Positions 59,902-64,000 of a stretch of DNA of 64,000 bases are shown piece by piece. Made by a program: the position numbers and the translations under genes. Each line of letters begins with the position of its first letter. Positions within the stretch are counted from its first letter, which is position 1. The stretch comes from Smallanthus sonchifolius (lineage: Eukaryota; Streptophyta; Magnoliopsida; Asterales; Asteraceae), in NCBI GenBank assembly GCA_023525975.1, contig CM042021.1, forward strand, positions 110,095,501 to 110,159,500, written 5' to 3'. The notes below the pieces were generated by a model that did not search any database, had not been told where the DNA came from, and saw only the letters and a list, made by a program, of their open reading frames with translations.

Positions 59902-61733
59902 TGATAGCATGTTTTCAATGTGGTTATAAAAATATATATGTATACATGTTCCTAGTAATGGCTCCAAAAGCTTAATGTCAAATCCGAGAGACATAATATA
60001 TATCTTTAATAATGTTCGGTTTAGAGTTACACAAAATCATGTTTTTAATTTATAAATTAAAATGATAATTACTTCAACTTAAAACACATACAATAGGCAA
60101 GTGTACCTATCACAGCGTAATATAGTCTGGGTAAGAACCAAGTATCGAACCATGGACACAGATTCCTAACTCAACCCTTGCTATTGTCTGACTAGGATAA
60201 TAAGTTAGAAAAAAGGGGTTTTGTTTTAAAGGATGAAAATGAAAGTAATTAGGAATGTCATCTTATTCAAGGTGTGACTTGGGTTGTTATCACTTGTTAA
60301 TTGATGTTATATTTTAGTAAGGTTGGCCAAGTTACTAATACTAACCCTTTCAATGGGGGGAGTTAGCATTTTGTAACATAACAGTGGATACGGTCGGCCA
60401 ACTGTTCCTAATAAGTCCCGGGATCCTAACGGGGTCTCAAGTCCGCTGGCTGTCCCGTGATTTATTAATCGGACTAATATTGTCGTCTCGACTGGCGTAC
60501 ACCAAGTCATGCAACTTCTTTCGAAAAGTCGCAATGCGCAACATCCTCCAAAGTTACTTTATGAACGCTCGAACCTAACATTTTATATTCTTAAAATAGT
60601 TTCCATGCTTATAATATTATTTTAAATAAATATAACTTTCGTTCTCAAGATCAAGGCTCATGGCTCCTGCTAGAAGTCCTCTGCAAGCTAACACAAGAGA
60701 AGTAAAGAAATATCAACACGCTTTATAAGGTCCAGTTAGGACTCGAACAACTCGTTGAATACTCAAACCTCCAATAAACCCATAAGATTAAATCTATACT
60801 AACTCGGTCATTACTAGCACCAAGATTTGTATATAGACTGTACAAACTCGAATAAGCTTTCAAACAAGACGTCTTGCTTAAGAAACTCACAAGATTTAAG
60901 GTTATTAAGTTGGTTTAAAGATCACTTATTCTTATCTTTTTAAGATACATTAAAAGTGAGACTCAAGAACATAACATACTAAAACTACTTCATTAATTAA
61001 GCAAAGATCAACCAACCCATGTAACTCAAGAACGCTAGGAATGAATGATCGTACAAGTGACTCCACTAACCCTTAGATCATGTGTAGGAGTTATCCAACA
61101 CCAAGGGAGAGTAGGTATAGGTTGCTTCTTGATTACTCGAATGAAAAGAATCATTCCGTATTACAATACTAAAAACATAAAATAAATAAGGAAACGCTAA
61201 AAAAGGACCAAAACAGAGAGAGCTTCGGCCCTATTAAAGCACTAGGGCCTCAATACCCCTCAAGTTTGCACACCTAAATGCTTGGAATGAGCTTGCTATT
61301 TATAGGATGAGATTTTGGCAATGCACGGTCGTGCATTGGATTGCACGGTCGTGCATTGGATTGCACGGGCGTGCAAAGTACCTATTTCTTTCACGTGGGG
61401 AATCTTGGTAGCTTTAGGTGGTGCAGGGAGGCAAAATCCCAAATGCAAGGCCGTGCATTGGAATACACGCCCGTACATTGGGCACTTTTGCTCCGTGTTG
61501 GCTTTTTGACTTCCAGCTTTAACTTTCTACGTCCGGTTTCGTTCAATTGACTTTCAAATGCAGATTTCTCCTTGATTTTGATTGATTTCTTCGTGTTTTT
61601 GCATACCAAGGTCAATTATCCTGTTATAACACAAATGAATGGATTAAGTATCAATTCCCATCATTTTGTTAATAATTGTGATGATTATAGGGATAATTAT
61701 GAATGTAAAATATGTTTAAGTTATGACATATCA
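59902..61733 (-). repeat. Solo LTR of the element D family, 1832 bp
   Basis: Minus-strand ends TGATATGTCA (61733) and ...GCTATCA (59902), with a perfect target duplication AAGGG at 59897-59901 and 61734-61738. No internal sequence is attached, so it is a solo LTR left by recombination. TATA at 61306-61297 (minus). Upstream is a 20-bp-period tandem of GCACGGTCGTGC (61323, 61343, 61363) and two further variants at 61445-61478. Ghost primer site at 59949-59966. Confidence 0.9.
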
Positions 61734-61738
61734 AAGGG

Positions 61739-61975
61739 TGATTGTGTCAAAGTTGTATAATATGTTTAGGGGGTCATATTGTAAATATGTAGGGTTTAGT
61801 ATGTAATTAGTTCATTAGGGTAATCGTTGTTTTCACCAAGCGCTGCGATGTTTGAAACCATCAGTTCAATATGTATATAAACATATTGATTGTATGAAAA
61901 GAAAAATTAATCGACATTTAAGTTTATGTAAATTCTTGTTATTATTGAATTCGTTTTTATCTTTGATAACCAACA
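61739..61975 (+). repeat. Copia 3' LTR, right part
   Basis: The sequence resumes after the target duplication, includes a TATATAAAC-type TATA (about 61875), and ends CCAACA at 61975, matching the TGTTGG-like start at 59856. No primer-binding site follows, which fits a 3' LTR. Confidence 0.6.
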
Positions 61976-62623
61976 TGAATTGTACGCAATTTATTTTTTT
62001 ATAGTATTTTTTTTCTTTTGAACATCAATTTTTTACTCCTAAATACTACCCAATAAACATGGACTTACATGTATTGGATCTCACATCACACTTACGGGAG
62101 GCAATACCAATGGCACTAGGCCATAAGGCCATGGGCTTATTTATGGTATTCTTTTGTCCTATATTAACTTCTAACGCAACTTTTGTGATAATCGAGTCGG
62201 ATTTAATTTATATAGTTATTTTCCCTAAACCATTAAACACATATATTGCCTACTTTTGCTCATCTCCAAAGTTAATCTACTCATACATGTTTGTGCACCA
62301 CATGTAACGATCAAAGCATACATGTTCTTGCACAACATGAAACAATCAAAGAGCCACCACCAATGGATCTCAAGACTTTGTCCCTTCAAATTGGAGGAAT
62401 ATTGGCGATTTTAGTGTTATCTTGAAATTTTGTGTAGTTAGATTTACTTGATGACCAAATGATAAGTCATATTAAAACATCAAACAAGTTGAAAATTATG
62501 GGGTGCACACTTATGATGATGATCTTATGATTTGTGGTACTAAAGACACCTTATTGTATTAAGGGGACGAAGTCCACTAAACAACGGGGGTTCAGGGGTA
62601 GCTCCCCTAGTTAGCAGGGTCCT
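61976..62623. other. Unassigned stretch
   Basis: No supported gene. AT-rich, with a T-run near 62008-62017 and a short imperfect repeat 'catacatgtt(t/c)(g/t)tgcac' at 62283-62299 and 62318-62332. Confidence 0.4.
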
Positions 62624-64000
62624 TGATGTGTTGCAAAACACATGCATTTATCCTATTGTTTTTGTTTGTTTTAGCTAGTTATTTATTCATTTCTTATCAT
62701 TATTGGTTCGTTCTTAGTTTGGGTCATGTTTGCAGGTGTTCGTGTGCAAAAGAAGCAGAAATCAAGGTTAAATCCTTGAGAAATCGAACACATGAGCAGA
62801 GGTGAAGAAAAGAAAATAAAAAAATCAAAAATCTGGAATTGAAGGTTTTCGCACCACGCGAAGAGTAAGCATTAGGTCTTGGCGACACGCCAAGACTAGG
62901 AAATCAGGGCCCGACTATTTTGTTTCTCGCGACACGCGAAGAAGTCCAGGCCAATGTTCGCGACACGCGAAGAAGTAAAAATACGAAAAATCCCTAGAAA
63001 TTAAATATTTAAAGATTTGAATGTCATTATGTCAAGGGTTCGGCTTTTAGCCATCACATCAGAGCTTTTGGGCGATTTTGGGAGCAGAGAAGGGAATTGA
63101 AGCCAAAGATTGAAGCTTTTGAGATCGTATTGGTTAGATATCAATCGTTCGCCTTATGTTATTCGTTCTTTTGTATTCAGTCCATTTAATTGGTACTTTG
63201 TTCATGTCTTTTATTGCTGATCTACTGTCATTGAACATGATTATTGGCTGAACTTCTAGATACTACCAAGGTTTGATGAATAATTGTTGAAAGTTTGGAT
63301 TTTTATCGGTTTTTGGTATTGTTTGATGGTTTAACTCTATTGTAAAGAATCTTATTGCAATTGACCTGATATATATGCATGTTTAGTTTTGATTTATCAT
63401 TGATTTGTGTTTTGTATGCTTCTTGTTGAATGTCTTTCGGTTATAAATGCATGTTTAGGTTGCTTACTGTGTGTTTATAACTATTTATGGTATTGCTAGA
63501 CATAGTAATACATAGGGATATTAGTTGGTGGTTAATTAGAGCTGAGTGTCCTTCCTATCTTGATAGCTGAAAGGTGAGAGATAGTCGGTTAGTCTTTAGT
63601 GTTAGGTATCTAGGTGTAAAGGCTCTGAAAGGAGGTTTCCCTAGGTTTCTTAGTATCTTTGCTAGTCAGTGTCAATTCGATTGTTCTTAGATTACCCCTA
63701 GCATTATTCGAATGTATTGAGATAGTGATACTGAAAGGTAATATGTCTTTAGGGTACTTTAGTGTCGTTGGTGAGACCAAAAGGTAATCCAACTATCTAG
63801 TAAGCATTATACATTCTTTAAAGTTTCCTTCTAGTCACACCTAGAGATTGATCAGGGATCCACTAGGTTGTGTATGGGTGTCATACTTTAGAATCCCAGT
63901 TCCATCATAGTTTCCATAACCGAGAGAAATTCGAGATTCACAGTTAGGATTCTTATCTAGATAGTGATTTCTCAATCCTTGAATTTGACTAATTCTCCTG
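62624..64000 (+). repeat. Athila-like LTR, left 1.38 kb, cut by window edge
   Basis: Starts TGATGTGTTGCAAAACACAT, matching the style of the LTR at 1337-3031 (TGATGTATTGTAAAATACAC). The sequence just before it is not purine-rich, so a 5' or solo LTR is more likely than a 3' LTR. The palindrome cluster at about 62850-62980 includes CTTGGCG-aca-CGCCAAG (62878-62894) and TTCGCGACACGCGAA. TATA-like AAATATTTAAAG follows near 63004-63015. No ORF. Confidence 0.75.

Noticed and set aside
59321..60060. Copia gag captured inside an LTR between two direct repeats
   Set aside because: The exact AAGGG duplication at 59897-59901 and 61734-61738 shows that the second copy is a solo LTR inserted in copia.
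61321..61380. 20-bp-period palindromic repeats as a CRISPR-like array
   Set aside because: The spacing is only a few bases, the repeats sit in a plant LTR upstream of a TATA box, and no cas genes exist here.

Overview
This is repeat-dominated plant nuclear DNA, almost certainly eudicot. Everything coding that I can identify derives from transposable elements: Ty3/gypsy Athila-like and Tekay/Del-like elements, a large Ty1/copia element with an envelope-like ORF, and a copia remnant. There are also three small DNA elements (hAT-like and Mutator-like MITEs, a short Helitron) and one spliced pseudogene of the 'putative gypsy-type transposon' family. The mix resembles Asteraceae genomes, but that is an impression from protein similarity. 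I see no intact host gene, rRNA, tRNA, CRISPR or bacterial feature. All large reading frames are broken.

Layout. 1-3031: minus-strand 5' end of an Athila-like element (broken gag, perfect tRNA-Asp primer site, 1.7-kb LTR), lying against the 3' end of a Tekay-like element (integrase tail 3032-3440, LTR 3441-5289). That LTR cuts the spliced pseudogene at 5290-7735. 7736-13354: AT-rich non-coding DNA with an hAT MITE (9734-9954), a Mutator-type foldback MITE (10465-11118), a Helitron (11355-11707) and a degenerate tandem array (11725-12690), followed by a 20-base poly(G). 13410-20632 and 33398-35845: one tandem array of about 1.04-kb units built from an Athila-type U3 and the sequence upstream of it. 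It is split by a 12.76-kb copia element (20633-33392) with a perfect TAAGT target duplication.

35846-36734 is a degenerate gypsy RT/RNase H fragment. 36735-57030 is a three-level nest on the minus strand. Tekay-like element B carries, inside its 3' LTR, a complete element A of its own family (38113-45706, target duplication CCAAG). Inside its gag it carries element C, an Athila-like element without pol (49720-56923, target duplication GTTGG/GTTAG). 57031-59461 is a truncated relative of C (element D). 59462-61975 is a copia remnant containing a solo LTR of the same family (59902-61733, target duplication AAGGG). 62624-64000 is the start of another Athila-like LTR on the plus strand.

Three patterns cut across families. 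First, most LTRs carry a cluster of family-specific CG-containing palindromes, usually just upstream of the TATA box. Second, the C/D family carries decayed primer-binding sites inside its LTRs, as if the LTR ends had moved outward more than once. Third, the envelope-like ORF of the copia element appears to have its own promoter, with the same palindromes, and a leader intron. Positions and motif calls were read by eye; no database search was run.
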